Shown here: positions 35,001-43,496 of the stretch, one piece after another | Layout: every line of letters starts with the position of its first letter | Position numbering within the stretch: position 1 is the first letter of the stretch | Origin: JBHGBM01 sp041946965 | Lineage (GTDB): Bacteria > Acidobacteriota > Terriglobia > Bryobacterales > Bryobacteraceae | DNA length: 48,641 nt | NCBI GenBank assembly: GCA_041946965.1 | Contig: JBHGBM010000057.1 | Coordinates: 1 to 48,641 of the forward strand | Direction of reading: 5' to 3' | Translations under genes and position numbers: made by a program | Notes under the pieces: model-generated | The model's database searches: none | What the model was told of the DNA's origin: nothing | What the model saw: only the letters and a program-made list of their open reading frames with translations

Positions 35001-35267
35001 ATTACGGTATCGAACGCGCCCACCCACTTCGGCCCGGTGAGTTTCACCCTGAGAGGACACGAGGGTGAGGTGCGCGGCCGGCTTCAGCTTCCGCGCCGCA
35101 ATCCCTACCGGAACGCCTGGCTGACGGTGCGTGTGCCCGATTCTCGCAGAATCGCCGGGGTCTCGATCGACGGCAAACCGTGGGCCGGCGTGGACGTGGT
35201 GCGAAATCGGATCCGGTTGCCGAAGCAGAACGGTCCCATGGAGATCGTGGTCAGGATGCGGCGATGA
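32013..35267 (+). CDS. Large secreted six-hairpin glycosidase-like protein, 1084 aa
   Basis: 1084 residues: signal peptide (MRSALVFFFLGVAAAAA), an N-terminal beta-rich part (about 20-560), then an alpha/alpha-barrel region (about 570-930) with RISATKDPNSGLYMVPAASYNYKVYANEAAF, HLEDNSDWGHWF and EDNTTMSEPLGLHVHGWVDEDLW, and a C-terminal beta-sandwich ending. The layout is that of GH78/GH95-like or related (alpha/alpha)6 hydrolases; Glu/Asp candidates lie in the DNSDWG and EDNTTMSE segments. The exact family and substrate are unassigned. A strong GAGGGAGG precedes ATG 32013, and it heads a plus-strand run with a dehydrogenase and an enolase-type enzyme. Confidence 0.8.
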   Translation: MRSALVFFFLGVAAAAANRMDLAPFARPCCSEDEHRLQTTFDYKHPRGLVRTADGRGVYGLQWAEERDIFEVALRFEKPYDAGRASLEYWFRNWPYSPPRMPAIEDPVDDPWQGRWIAARTEAACEGRNCRLTFSPLAEQENPLARNLPGVRYRRAIRFRLVFPAVAMPAIESLKVFSESEIRRSSLRVLFDVDRKPPESPAPRPEFRAYNGWVREVKPVEGGATIVVDVADPRPSGSNDVTVVTVTRGRDRFSFSPATVEKGPMFIPDYHAYITLASDTKPFSPAVVKRGALIRERLAREPEQSYERASREIPALDPVERQGDRLYLPLAFDASWQKFAFEWGGNVMISKRGTKAYGRELSRLTWAGDRIRWKIGTGDPAAFRPKSEDSTLSVLEGCLPVATARWSSAGIEYEQEAFATALAGPLSSEDPARNEHTPAVLMMRIRARNAGSAPAPAHLWLQMEPEEELVYGGGVLSADGGRSTRAHVRPFPGGRISSGGKGVHDVVFLAPGADAVAFLSIPFIPGLTAEERMRLAALDYPAERARVAGYWRAVTARGIAFRVPEERFNVFAKGLICRIRISATKDPNSGLYMVPAASYNYKVYANEAAFQSQLLDVAGYPELSQTYLNTWPAVQGSKPFRGTFTDQGAVYHGAMTAPDYDYTASNYNLDHGTVLWSLVEHYWMTRDRGWLAKIAPSLKKAADWVIEQRKLTKVLDHGAPCAEYGLLPAGHLEDNSDWGHWFSVNAYASLGLTEMAKALADTGDPDAARYVREAALYRSDLRRAVDRAAAAAPVVRLRNNTWVPYVPTRVYQRIRLFGPLRAGYYARYPQNVLPTYRLSATRELLYGPLILVDTGIYDARENLARWIIDDWEDNTTMSEPLGLHVHGWVDEDLWFSRGGMVFQANLQNPIRAYLRRGEARAAIRDLYNNFVSCYYPAVNVFTEEYRQWRSPSGPFYKIPDEAKFVHRLRDMVLTEYGGDLLLAPATPERWLAPGQEITVSNAPTHFGPVSFTLRGHEGEVRGRLQLPRRNPYRNAWLTVRVPDSRRIAGVSIDGKPWAGVDVVRNRIRLPKQNGPMEIVVRMRR

Positions 35268-35298
35268 GGCGCACGTACGGCGGCAAAGAGGAGGCGCC

Positions 35299-36327
35299 GT
35301 GAGAAAAGGGATCTGGCAAGGCGGCGGGAAGGTCGGATTTGTGGAAGACCAGGCGCCCCCTCCGCCGCTTGCCGATGCGCACTCCGTTCGCATCCGTGTA
35401 ACCGCGGCCGGAGTCTGCGGCACGGACGTTCACATCATCCAGGGCAAGGTGAAGTTCGCCGATCCGCCGCTGGTCCTCGGGCACGAATTTGCCGGCGTCG
35501 TCGAGGAATGCGGACTCGCGGTCACAAGGGTGAAGCCGGGTCAGCGCGTGAAGTGCGATTCGGTCTGCGGATGCGGCGCGTGTGCCTGGTGCTGGCGCGG
35601 CGCGACTCAGTTCTGTCCCGCCGGTTCGGAATTCGGCATCACCCGCGACGGCGGCTGGGCCGAATGGGTGGTGGCGCCCGAGTGCAACCTGCACCTACTG
35701 CCGGATGCGATCTCCGACGATGTGGCCGCCATCATGGACGTGGAAGTGCTCGGCTCGCTGCGCAAACCCGGCGTGGCCCCCGGAGACACCGTCGTGGTCC
35801 TGGGCCCGGGACCGGCCGGCCTGATTGCCCTTCAGGCGGCCCGCGCGTTCGGTGCGGGCCGCGTGATTGTGTGCGGCACCCGGCCGGAGCGGCTGCGGCT
35901 CGCAAAGGAACTGGGGGCGGACCACGTCATCGACGTCAACCGCGAGGACGCGGTCAAGGCCGTTCGCGACCTGACAAAGGGGGAAGGCGCCGGCCTGGTC
36001 TTCGAAGCCGCCGGCACTCGCAAGTCGGCCATCGACGCGATGGAAGCGGTCCGCGCGCAGGGCAAGATCGTCTTCTACGGCGTGCACGGCGCCCCGCTTC
36101 AGGATTTCCCCATTGACAGGATCGTGCTCAAGGATGTCGTGGTTTACGGCGCGCTGACGGACCGCACGGGGTGGGATGAGCTCATTTCGATGGTGGCGGA
36201 GCGCCGCATCAACCTTGCGAGGTTGGTCACGCACCGGTTCCCCCTGGAAGAAGTCGAAGCGGCTTACCGCGCCAGCGCCGACCGCGGCTCCGGCTGCCTT
36301 AAGGCGGTCCTGTCAATATATTCATAA
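35299..36327 (+). CDS. Zinc-dependent alcohol/sugar dehydrogenase (MDR family)
   Basis: 342 residues. Catalytic zinc ligands are in GVCGTDVH and LGHEFAG. The structural-zinc lobe is VCGCGACAWCWRGATQFC. The Rossmann motif GPGPAG begins about 174. Related enzymes include threonine, sorbitol and L-idonate dehydrogenases. GTG 35299 has GAGGAGG 6 nt upstream, the strongest SD in this part of the window. Its TAA overlaps the ATG of the next gene, so translation is coupled. Confidence 0.93.
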   Translation: MRKGIWQGGGKVGFVEDQAPPPPLADAHSVRIRVTAAGVCGTDVHIIQGKVKFADPPLVLGHEFAGVVEECGLAVTRVKPGQRVKCDSVCGCGACAWCWRGATQFCPAGSEFGITRDGGWAEWVVAPECNLHLLPDAISDDVAAIMDVEVLGSLRKPGVAPGDTVVVLGPGPAGLIALQAARAFGAGRVIVCGTRPERLRLAKELGADHVIDVNREDAVKAVRDLTKGEGAGLVFEAAGTRKSAIDAMEAVRAQGKIVFYGVHGAPLQDFPIDRIVLKDVVVYGALTDRTGWDELISMVAERRINLARLVTHRFPLEEVEAAYRASADRGSGCLKAVLSIYS

Positions 36328-36338
36328 TGAGAGACAGT

Positions 36339-37460
36339 ATGCGGATCACCAACGTCGAGGCCATCTATATCAGGCAGGACCAGGTTAAGGAGCAGTGCGA
36401 TAGCGGCCAGGACGCGCTGGTCGTGCGGGTTTCGACCGACGCGGGGATCACCGGAATCGGCGAAGTCGATTCCTCGCCGCTGGCGGCGAAGGGGGCGATT
36501 GAAGGCCCTTTCTCGCACACGACCGCATCGGGTCTGCGCGAGTTGCTGATCGGTGAAGATCCCTTTCAGACGGAATATCTCTGGTACAAGATGTACCGGA
36601 AGAACATATACGCCGGCCGCCGCGGAGTGGGCATCCACGCCATGAGCGGCATCGATATGGCGCTCTGGGATATCAAGGGCAAGGCCTTGGGACAGCCCGT
36701 ATGGAAACTCCTCGGGGGAGGATTCCATAAGAAGATCCGGCCTTATGCGAGTTCCCTGTTCGGCGCCACTCCCCGGGAAACGGGCGATCGCGCCCGGCGC
36801 TTTCGCGACCGCGGATTTACGGCCGTCAAGTTCGGCTGGGATCCCATGGGACAGGACGAGAAGACCGACATCGCCCTGGTACGGGAGGCGCGGAAGGGAC
36901 TGGGCGAGGATGCCGACCTCATGATTGACGCGGGGCTGGTCTGGGACGCCAAGACGGCCATCCAGCGCGCCAGGGCGTTTTCCGAATACAGGATCTTCTG
37001 GCTTGAGGAGCCTCTGCTGCCGGACGATTACGAGGGCTATCGCAAGCTCTCGGAGGCGACCGAAGTGCGGATCGCCGCGGGCGAAGAAGAAAGCAACCGC
37101 ATGTCGTTCATCGAACTGATGGACCGCGGCAAAATCGATATCGTGCAGGTTGATCTCACCCGCTGCGGCGGCTTCACGGAAGCCATGAAGATCGCCAGCC
37201 TCGCCTACGACCGCGGCGTCCCGGTGGTCAATCACGGCTTCACCACGTACATCAACGTGGCAGCCGCCCTGCACTTTCTCAATTCGATTCCGAACTCGTT
37301 CGTGCTGGAGTTTGTGGCGGAGGAAGGGACCACGCTGCGGGATCGCATCACCAGGCAGCGCATCGTGGCCAAAGACGGGATGCTGGATATTCCGGACGCG
37401 CCGGGACTGGGAGTCGAGCTGAACGAGGAAACCCTGGAGAAGTGCGGCATGCGCCCGTAA
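36339..37460 (+). CDS. Enolase-superfamily sugar-acid dehydratase (mandelate racemase type), cytoplasmic
   Basis: 373 residues from ATG 36339 (GAGAGAC upstream; ATG 36327, which overlaps the previous TAA, is the alternative). Catalytic features in order are AVKFGWDP (first-lysine region), LMIDAGLVW (metal Asp), WLEEPLLPD (metal Glu), AAGEEES (metal Glu), QVDLTRCGG (Asp) and VNHGFTTYI (His). It lacks a leader, so unlike its neighbours it acts in the cytosol, probably dehydrating the acid made by the adjacent dehydrogenase to a 2-keto-3-deoxy acid. Substrate is inferred only. Confidence 0.92.
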   Translation: MRITNVEAIYIRQDQVKEQCDSGQDALVVRVSTDAGITGIGEVDSSPLAAKGAIEGPFSHTTASGLRELLIGEDPFQTEYLWYKMYRKNIYAGRRGVGIHAMSGIDMALWDIKGKALGQPVWKLLGGGFHKKIRPYASSLFGATPRETGDRARRFRDRGFTAVKFGWDPMGQDEKTDIALVREARKGLGEDADLMIDAGLVWDAKTAIQRARAFSEYRIFWLEEPLLPDDYEGYRKLSEATEVRIAAGEEESNRMSFIELMDRGKIDIVQVDLTRCGGFTEAMKIASLAYDRGVPVVNHGFTTYINVAAALHFLNSIPNSFVLEFVAEEGTTLRDRITRQRIVAKDGMLDIPDAPGLGVELNEETLEKCGMRP

Positions 37461-37513
37461 GATCCGGGGCAACGCTCCAAACCGCCGAAAACGTAGTAGC
37501 CTGGAACCCAGCT

Positions 37514-40048
37514 ATGCGCGCGGGGATGAAGCTCGGCCCTTACGAGCTGCTGGCGCCCATCGGCGCCGGCGGCATGGGAGAGGTCTGGAAAGCCCGGGAC
37601 AGCCGTCTGGACCGCACTGTGGCCGTAAAACAGTGCGCCGAGCGCTTCAGCGAACGCTTCGAACGCGAGGCTCGGGCGGCGGCGGCGCTCAACCATCCTC
37701 ATATTTGCTCCCTCTATGACGTGGGCCCCGATTACCTGGTGATGGAGTACATCGAGGGGGCGCCGCTGCAAGGCCCCGTGCCGGTGGAAGAGGCTCTCCG
37801 GCTGGCGCTGCAAATCGCCGATGCGCTGGACGCCGCGCATCGCAAGGGAATCGTGCACCGCGACCTGAAGCCCGCCAATATCCTGGTAACCAGGGACGGG
37901 GTGAAGCTGTTGGATTTCGGCCTGGCGAAGATGGAAGCCGCAGCCCCGCCGGCCGCGGAGGAATTCGCCACCAAAGCCCTTACCGGCGAGGGCGCCATCC
38001 TGGGGACGCCGCAGTACATGGCTCCGGAACAGGTGGAAGGCAAGCCGGCCGACGCCCGAACCGACATCTTCGCGTTCGGCTGCGTGCTCTACGAATTGCT
38101 CACCGGCCGGCGGGCCTTCGAGGGCAAGAGCCCCGCCAGCGTAATTGCCGCGATCATGGCGGCCGAACCTCCGGCCCTCGCGCAGGTGCGCCCGCCGGGC
38201 CTGGAGCAGGTGCTGCGAACTTGTTTGGCGAAGGAGCCGGATGACCGCTGGCAATCGGCCCGCGATCTGAAGCACGCGCTCTCGGCGGTATCGGTGCAAG
38301 CCGAGGCGGTCCCGCGCGCACCGCGCCGCGCGCCGTGGCTCGTGGCGGCGGCTGCTGTGGCAGCCGCCATCGCCGTGGCCGCGTTGTTCCTGTTGCGCCC
38401 CTCGCCGCCCCCGGCGAGCCCCGTGCGATTCGCGGTGACGCCGCCCGGCAAGTTGACCGTTCTCGGAGGCGGCCCGGCGATCTCGCCCGACGGCGAGCAA
38501 GTGGTTTTCGCCGTGACGGCAGCCGACAATCGGCGGATGCTCTGGATGCGCACTCTCGGCAGTCCCGAGCTGCGCGCCCTGCCGGGAACCGAGTACGGCA
38601 TCAGGCCGTTTTGGTCGCCGGACAGCCGCTCGATCGCTTTTCATGCGCAGGGCGAGCTGAAGCGCCTGGACCTCGCCACCGGCGCCGTCCGCGCGGTCTG
38701 TGCCTCCGCCCCCATATCGGGCGGCAGTTGGAGCGGCAACGTCATCCTGTTCAGTTCCCAGTCCGCGCCCATTCAAGCGGTGCCGGCGGTGGGAGGCGCG
38801 CCCCGTCCGGTGACCGACCCGAGGGAATTCCACGTTTTGCCTCAATTCCTGCCGGGCCAGCGCCGGTTTCTCTGCGTGGCCCCGAATGGTGTGCGGATTG
38901 CGTCGCTGGACGGCGGTCCCGAAATCCCGCTACCCGTCCGCAACGGTCCCGCGGTGTACACGCCCCAGGGATATCTCCTGTTCCCGGGAGACGCAACCAT
39001 CCTGGCGCAAAGGTTCGACCCGCGGCGCGGGCGTTTGGAGGGAGAAGCGGTTCCCCTGGCGGACGCCGTTTTTCGGGCGGCTTTCTTGCCCACTGGGGCG
39101 TGGTTCCCCTTCTCCGTTTCCGGCAGCGGGGCGCTCGCGTTTATCCTCGGCGCGCGGCTCGGCAACAGCCGCTTGGAATGGGTGGATGAAGCCGGCAAGC
39201 CGCTGGGCGAGCTTGGAGAACCTGCCGACTATAGCAATCCGGCGCTCTCAACGGATGGGCGGCAGTTAGCCGTGGGGATTCGCAATCCCGCCACCAAAAC
39301 CCGGGATATCTGGATCTTCGATGTCGCGCGCGGCACGCGCCGGCGTTTCACGTCCGACCCGGCCGACGATTTCAATCCCGTGTGGTCGCCCGACGGCGCC
39401 CGCATCGCCTTCTCCTCGGACCGGAAAGGCGTTCGCGATCTCTACATCAAGGACCTGGCGGGCGGCCAGGAGCAGGTGTTGTACGAGTCCCCCTCTCGAA
39501 AAAGCGCCGAGCATTGGTCGCCGGACGGCAAGTACCTCATCTTCAACGAGTACCCGAAAGCGCAAGCCGATCAGCGGCTGTGCGCCCTGCCCGTCGGTGA
39601 CGGCGCGGAACGCAGGCCCTTGCCGCTGACCAGGGAACCGTACGCCTCCGCCGAGGGGGCCGTTTCGCCGGACGGCCGCTATCTCGCCTACCGGTGTTCC
39701 GATTCGGGCGCCGTGGAAGTCTGTGTACAAACCTTCCCCGCCGCGGACGTACGGTCACAGGTTTCGACGTCCGGCGGGACCGATCCGCATTGGAGCGCTG
39801 ACGGCAAGCAGGTTTACTATCTTGCCGGCTCCCAGCGGCTGATGGTTGCGGCTGTCAGCCTGCGGGGCGGGCGTTTCGAGGTAAGCACGCCCAGGGAACT
39901 CTTCGAGGTCGCAGTCCCCGGAGAAGGCCGCAACCGTTTCCTGGTGGATTCCCCTCGGCGCCGGTTTCTGGTGAACACACTCACAAGACAGGGCGATCAG
40001 GGTGCCGTGAGCGTGCTGGTCAACTGGCCCACCATGTTGAAGCGGTAA
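37514..40048 (+). CDS. Membrane Ser/Thr protein kinase (PknB type) fused to a PD40/TolB-like beta-propeller
   Basis: 844 residues. Kinase domain 10-260: glycine loop GAGGMGEV (17-24), Lys39, HRDLKPAN (115-122), DFG (134-136) and APE (170-172), all catalytic residues present. A transmembrane helix (about 274-294) leads to an extracytoplasmic part with repeated PD40 motifs such as NPVWSPDGARIAFSSDRKG and HWSPDGKYLIF. Such fusions are abundant in Acidobacteria and probably sense a periplasmic ligand. ATG 37514 or 37526. No partner substrate gene is obvious. Confidence 0.92.
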   Translation: MRAGMKLGPYELLAPIGAGGMGEVWKARDSRLDRTVAVKQCAERFSERFEREARAAAALNHPHICSLYDVGPDYLVMEYIEGAPLQGPVPVEEALRLALQIADALDAAHRKGIVHRDLKPANILVTRDGVKLLDFGLAKMEAAAPPAAEEFATKALTGEGAILGTPQYMAPEQVEGKPADARTDIFAFGCVLYELLTGRRAFEGKSPASVIAAIMAAEPPALAQVRPPGLEQVLRTCLAKEPDDRWQSARDLKHALSAVSVQAEAVPRAPRRAPWLVAAAAVAAAIAVAALFLLRPSPPPASPVRFAVTPPGKLTVLGGGPAISPDGEQVVFAVTAADNRRMLWMRTLGSPELRALPGTEYGIRPFWSPDSRSIAFHAQGELKRLDLATGAVRAVCASAPISGGSWSGNVILFSSQSAPIQAVPAVGGAPRPVTDPREFHVLPQFLPGQRRFLCVAPNGVRIASLDGGPEIPLPVRNGPAVYTPQGYLLFPGDATILAQRFDPRRGRLEGEAVPLADAVFRAAFLPTGAWFPFSVSGSGALAFILGARLGNSRLEWVDEAGKPLGELGEPADYSNPALSTDGRQLAVGIRNPATKTRDIWIFDVARGTRRRFTSDPADDFNPVWSPDGARIAFSSDRKGVRDLYIKDLAGGQEQVLYESPSRKSAEHWSPDGKYLIFNEYPKAQADQRLCALPVGDGAERRPLPLTREPYASAEGAVSPDGRYLAYRCSDSGAVEVCVQTFPAADVRSQVSTSGGTDPHWSADGKQVYYLAGSQRLMVAAVSLRGGRFEVSTPRELFEVAVPGEGRNRFLVDSPRRRFLVNTLTRQGDQGAVSVLVNWPTMLKR

Positions 40049-40070
40049 CCTCGGGCCGGAGTAAGCTGGT

Positions 40071-40076
40071 AACAAT
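40071..40076 (+). promoter_or_regulatory. -10-like AACAAT just before glmS
   Basis: TAACAAT ends 5 nt before ATG 40082; no Shine-Dalgarno is seen. Confidence 0.35.
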
Positions 40077-40081
40077 AAGAC

Positions 40082-41935
40082 ATGTGCGGCATTGTCGGCT
40101 ACATCGGACACCATAAGGCGGTCCCCATCATTCTGGAGGGTTTGAAGCGGCTGGAGTACCGCGGTTACGATTCCGCCGGGCTTGCCGTCTACTGCGACGA
40201 CAGCCAACTCGCGGTGCGCCGCGCGCAGGGCAAGCTGCGCAACCTGGAAGACGCCATCCGTCTGAGCCCGGTGGACGGGTCTTTCGGCATCGGCCATACC
40301 CGCTGGGCCACGCACGGACGGCCCACGGAGGAGAACGCCCACCCCCACCGTGATTGCCATGGCAACATCGTGGTGGTGCACAACGGCATTGTCGAAAACT
40401 ACCTTGCGCTGAAAGAGGAGCTGGCCTCCGAGGGCCACCAGTTCACCACCGAGACCGACACCGAAGTCATCGCGCACCTGGTGGAGAAATACTTCGAGGG
40501 CAACCTGGAGCTGGCCGTGCGCGCGGCTGTTCTCCGGCTGGCGGGCGTGTTCGCGCTGGCGGTCATCTCGCGTTCGGACCCGAACAAGATCGTAGCGGCG
40601 CGCTCCGGCCCGCCGGTGGTCATCGGCATCGGGAACAACGAGTACTTCGTCGCCTCCGACGTGCCGGCGATCCTCAACCACACGCGCGACATGTTCTTCC
40701 TCAACGACGGCGACATGGCGGTGCTTACCGCCGACGGCGTGCGGCTCGCCGATTTCGAGGGCCACCCGGTCAACCGCCAGGTCACCCACATCCTGTGGGA
40801 TCCCATCATGGCGGAAAAGGGTGGCTACAAGCATTTCATGCTCAAGGAAATTTACGAACAGCCGCGGGCCGTGCGGGACACCACCCTGGGGCGCATCGGA
40901 CAGGAGACCGGGCATATCTTCCTTGACGAGATGGACATCTCGGCCGAGGAGTTCCGCGCCTTCAGCCAGGTGAAGCTCATCGCCTGCGGCACGAGCTGGC
41001 ACGCGGCCTTGGCGGGCAAGTTCATGATCGAGAAGCTGGCCCGCATGCCGGTGGAGGTGGACTACGGCAGCGAGTTCCGCTACCGCGACCCGATCCTCGG
41101 GCCGGACACCCTCACCATCGTGGTTTCGCAATCGGGCGAGACCGCCGACACCCTGGCCGCGCAGCGGGAAGCCAAGGCCAAGGGCTCGAAGACGCTGGCC
41201 ATCTGCAACGTGGTGGGCTCGATGATGACGCGCGAAGCGGCCGGCACGATTTACACGCACGCCGGGCCGGAGATCGGGGTGGCTTCGACCAAAGCATTCA
41301 CCTGCCAGCTCACCGCGCTGTTCATCCTGGCCATGTACCTCGGGCAGGTTCGGGGGAAGCTGGACGCCGCCGCCTCGCGCTGCCTGATGCGGGATTTGCT
41401 GCGCATTCCGGGCAAGCTCGAGCACGTGCTTTCGGCCGACCCGCATTTCGAGGAACTGGGCCGCAAGCTGTTCCGCGCCACCGACTTTCTCTTCCTCGGG
41501 CGCGGCGTGCATTTCCCCATCGCGCTCGAAGGCGCGCTCAAGCTCAAGGAGATCTCCTACATCCACGCGGAGGGCTACCCGGCGGGGGAGATGAAGCACG
41601 GCCCCAACGCGCTTATCGACGAGAAGCTGCCGGTGGTGGTGATCGCCACGCGCGAGGCCGCAAGCGACGAGAGCCGCGTGCTGTACGAAAAGACGCTCGC
41701 GAACATCCAGGAAGTGAAAGCGCGCGAGGGGCTGGTGGTGGCGCTGGTGACGGAAGGCGACGAGGAAGTGACGAAGGTGGCCGACCACATCATTGCGGTG
41801 CCGCCCGCGAGCGATCTGCTGAGCCCCATCCTGGAGATCATCCCGCTCCAGTTGCTGGCCTACCACATCGCCGTCCGCCGGGGCTGCGACGTGGACCAGC
41901 CGCGCAACCTGGCAAAGAGCGTTACGGTGGAATAG
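40082..41935 (+). CDS. glmS: Glutamine-fructose-6-phosphate aminotransferase (isomerizing)
   Basis: 617 residues, near the usual ~609. The glutaminase domain starts MCGIVGYIG with the Cys nucleophile at position 2 and has HTRWATHGRPTEENAHPH. Two SIS isomerase domains follow, with ACGTSWHA, VSQSGETADT and AEGYPAGEMKHGPNALID. It makes glucosamine-6-phosphate for cell-wall precursors. No glmS-ribozyme-like leader is seen, as the putative transcription start is only a few bases before the ATG. Its TAG directly abuts the next start codon. Confidence 0.97.
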   Translation: MCGIVGYIGHHKAVPIILEGLKRLEYRGYDSAGLAVYCDDSQLAVRRAQGKLRNLEDAIRLSPVDGSFGIGHTRWATHGRPTEENAHPHRDCHGNIVVVHNGIVENYLALKEELASEGHQFTTETDTEVIAHLVEKYFEGNLELAVRAAVLRLAGVFALAVISRSDPNKIVAARSGPPVVIGIGNNEYFVASDVPAILNHTRDMFFLNDGDMAVLTADGVRLADFEGHPVNRQVTHILWDPIMAEKGGYKHFMLKEIYEQPRAVRDTTLGRIGQETGHIFLDEMDISAEEFRAFSQVKLIACGTSWHAALAGKFMIEKLARMPVEVDYGSEFRYRDPILGPDTLTIVVSQSGETADTLAAQREAKAKGSKTLAICNVVGSMMTREAAGTIYTHAGPEIGVASTKAFTCQLTALFILAMYLGQVRGKLDAAASRCLMRDLLRIPGKLEHVLSADPHFEELGRKLFRATDFLFLGRGVHFPIALEGALKLKEISYIHAEGYPAGEMKHGPNALIDEKLPVVVIATREAASDESRVLYEKTLANIQEVKAREGLVVALVTEGDEEVTKVADHIIAVPPASDLLSPILEIIPLQLLAYHIAVRRGCDVDQPRNLAKSVTVE

Positions 41936-42355
41936 TTGCGCCAGTTCACACGCCAGCTTCAGGTGCCCACGCACGGAAAGGGGCTGTATGAAATCACGCG
42001 GCAGGTGGCCGCGTGGGTGCACGAGCAGCGGCTCACCACGGGGCTGCTGACGCTGTTCGTGCAGCACACCTCGGCGTCGCTGGTGATCCAGGAGAACGCC
42101 GATCCCGACGTGGTGCGGGACCTGGAGGAGTTCTTCTCGCGAATCGCGCCGGAGAACGCCAACTGGTACCGGCACACCATTGAAGGGGCGGACGACATGC
42201 CCGCCCACATCCGCGCCGCGCTCACCGCCACGCAGCTTTCCGTGCCGCTTCACGCGGGGCGGCTGGCGCTGGGGACGTGGCAGGGGATCTACCTGTTCGA
42301 GCACCGTTCCATTCCGCACCGCCGCAGCGTGATGCTGCACCTGGCGGGCGAATAA
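41936..42355 (+). CDS. YjbQ/UPF0047 family protein
   Basis: 139 residues, the family length. Signature segments are FVQHTSASLVIQENADPDV (about 42-60), DDMPAHIRAALTATQLSVP and GTWQGIYLFEHR. Members show weak thiamine-phosphate-synthase activity in vivo and may be phosphatases or RNA-linked; function is not settled. Start TTG 41936 follows the glmS stop with no gap, implying translational coupling. Confidence 0.9.
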   Translation: MRQFTRQLQVPTHGKGLYEITRQVAAWVHEQRLTTGLLTLFVQHTSASLVIQENADPDVVRDLEEFFSRIAPENANWYRHTIEGADDMPAHIRAALTATQLSVPLHAGRLALGTWQGIYLFEHRSIPHRRSVMLHLAGE

Positions 42356-42359
42356 GTGA

Positions 42360-42365
42360 TACGCT
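42360..42365 (+). promoter_or_regulatory. Extended -10 (TGaTACGCT) 8 nt before the aldo-keto reductase start
   Basis: The hexamer ends 8 nt before ATG 42374. No SD is seen. Confidence 0.35.
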
Positions 42366-42373
42366 AAGACTCC

Positions 42374-43345
42374 ATGAGGCTTTCCCGACGTGAGTTTGTG
42401 CAGGCCACCGCTCTCGGCAGCGTGGCCGGTTCCGTGTCCGGGGCCGGTAGAATCCCCACGCGCGTCCTGGGCAAGACCGGCGCGCGCGTTTCCATCCTGG
42501 CGTTCGGCGGCGGCAGCCGTTTCGGCTCCATCAAAGAGGAAGAGCCCGCGGTGCAGATCGTGAAGCACGCGCTGGAGCTCGGGGTGACCTACATCGACAC
42601 CTCCGACGATTACAGCCGCGGCGTGAGCGAGCAGCGCATCGGAATGGCCCTCAAGGCCCATGGGCGCAAGGGGATCTTTGTCGCCACCAAGGTCAGCAAC
42701 CGCGATCCCAAGATGACCCGCCAGATCGTGGAGCGCAGCCTCAAGAACCTGCAACTGGACCAGCTCGACCTGCTGCACATCCACGAGCTGAAGAACATGG
42801 AGGACCTGGAGCAGAACATCGAGAAGAGCGGCCTGCTCGACGAAGTGATGAAGATGAAGGAAGCGAAGCTCACGCGCTTCGTGGGCATCACCTGCCACGC
42901 GCATCCGCTGGCGCTGAAGGCGGCGCTGGAGCGCCACGCGTTCGACGTGACCCAGATGGCGCTGAATGCGGCTACGGTGGCCATCAAGAACGGCCGCCCG
43001 GGGATGGTGCCGAACCCGGAAGTGCCCGAGGCCTTCGAGAACACGGCGCTGCCGGTGGCGAACCGCAAAAAGATGGGCGTGATCGCGATGAAGGTCTTCT
43101 GCCAGGATGCGCTGGCCAAGCAGCCGGAAGCCACGGCGCGCAACCTTATCTATTACGCGCTGACGCTGCCCATCACGGCGGCGGTGGTGGGGCACCCCAA
43201 GCCGGAGATGCTGGAAGAGAACGTCCGGCTCGCGGCCGCCTTCAAGCCGCTGCCGAAGGACGAGATGAGGAAGCTGGCGCAGACGCTTTCCCTGCGTAAC
43301 AAGGTGGCGCTGGACCGCTACTTCCGCCACCACGTGGACGCCTGA
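42374..43345 (+). CDS. Aldo-keto reductase, Tat-like leader
   Basis: 323 residues. MRLSRREFVQATALGSVAG is a Tat-type leader. The AKR barrel then shows YIDTSDDYSRG (Asp/Tyr), VATKVSN (catalytic Lys) and LLHIHEL (His). All four catalytic residues are present. NADPH-dependent AKRs are usually cytosolic; an exported one would have to carry cofactor through Tat. The substrate is not inferable. It precedes a small membrane-protein gene by 4 bp. Confidence 0.9.
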   Translation: MRLSRREFVQATALGSVAGSVSGAGRIPTRVLGKTGARVSILAFGGGSRFGSIKEEEPAVQIVKHALELGVTYIDTSDDYSRGVSEQRIGMALKAHGRKGIFVATKVSNRDPKMTRQIVERSLKNLQLDQLDLLHIHELKNMEDLEQNIEKSGLLDEVMKMKEAKLTRFVGITCHAHPLALKAALERHAFDVTQMALNAATVAIKNGRPGMVPNPEVPEAFENTALPVANRKKMGVIAMKVFCQDALAKQPEATARNLIYYALTLPITAAVVGHPKPEMLEENVRLAAAFKPLPKDEMRKLAQTLSLRNKVALDRYFRHHVDA

Positions 43346-43349
43346 TCGG

Positions 43350-43496
43350 ATGCCCAAGTTCAAACCCGCGCGCAAGAAGGCACGAGGCGTCTCGCCTAGC
43401 CGGGCGAGCGGCATTTCCTGCATGGTGATGATGTTTTCCGGCTTTGTGCTGCTGCTGTTGTTCCTGTACTTCGTCATGAAATATGCGAACCAATAA
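43350..43496 (+). CDS. 48-aa single-span membrane protein
   Basis: ATG 43350 with GATCGG just upstream; 48 codons to TAA 43494-43496. A basic N-terminus (KFKPARKKARG) is followed by a hydrophobic segment MVMMFSGFVLLLLFLYFVM (about 26-44), so N-in topology is expected. The stop lies 14 bp inside the start of rph, and the gene fills the gap after the aldo-keto reductase. Function unknown. Confidence 0.65.
   Translation: MPKFKPARKKARGVSPSRASGISCMVMMFSGFVLLLLFLYFVMKYANQ

Noticed and set aside
39755..43477. 1240-aa minus-strand frame
   Set aside because: It runs opposite the kinase tail, glmS, YjbQ and AKR, all with strong family motifs; a long antisense frame is expected at this GC content.
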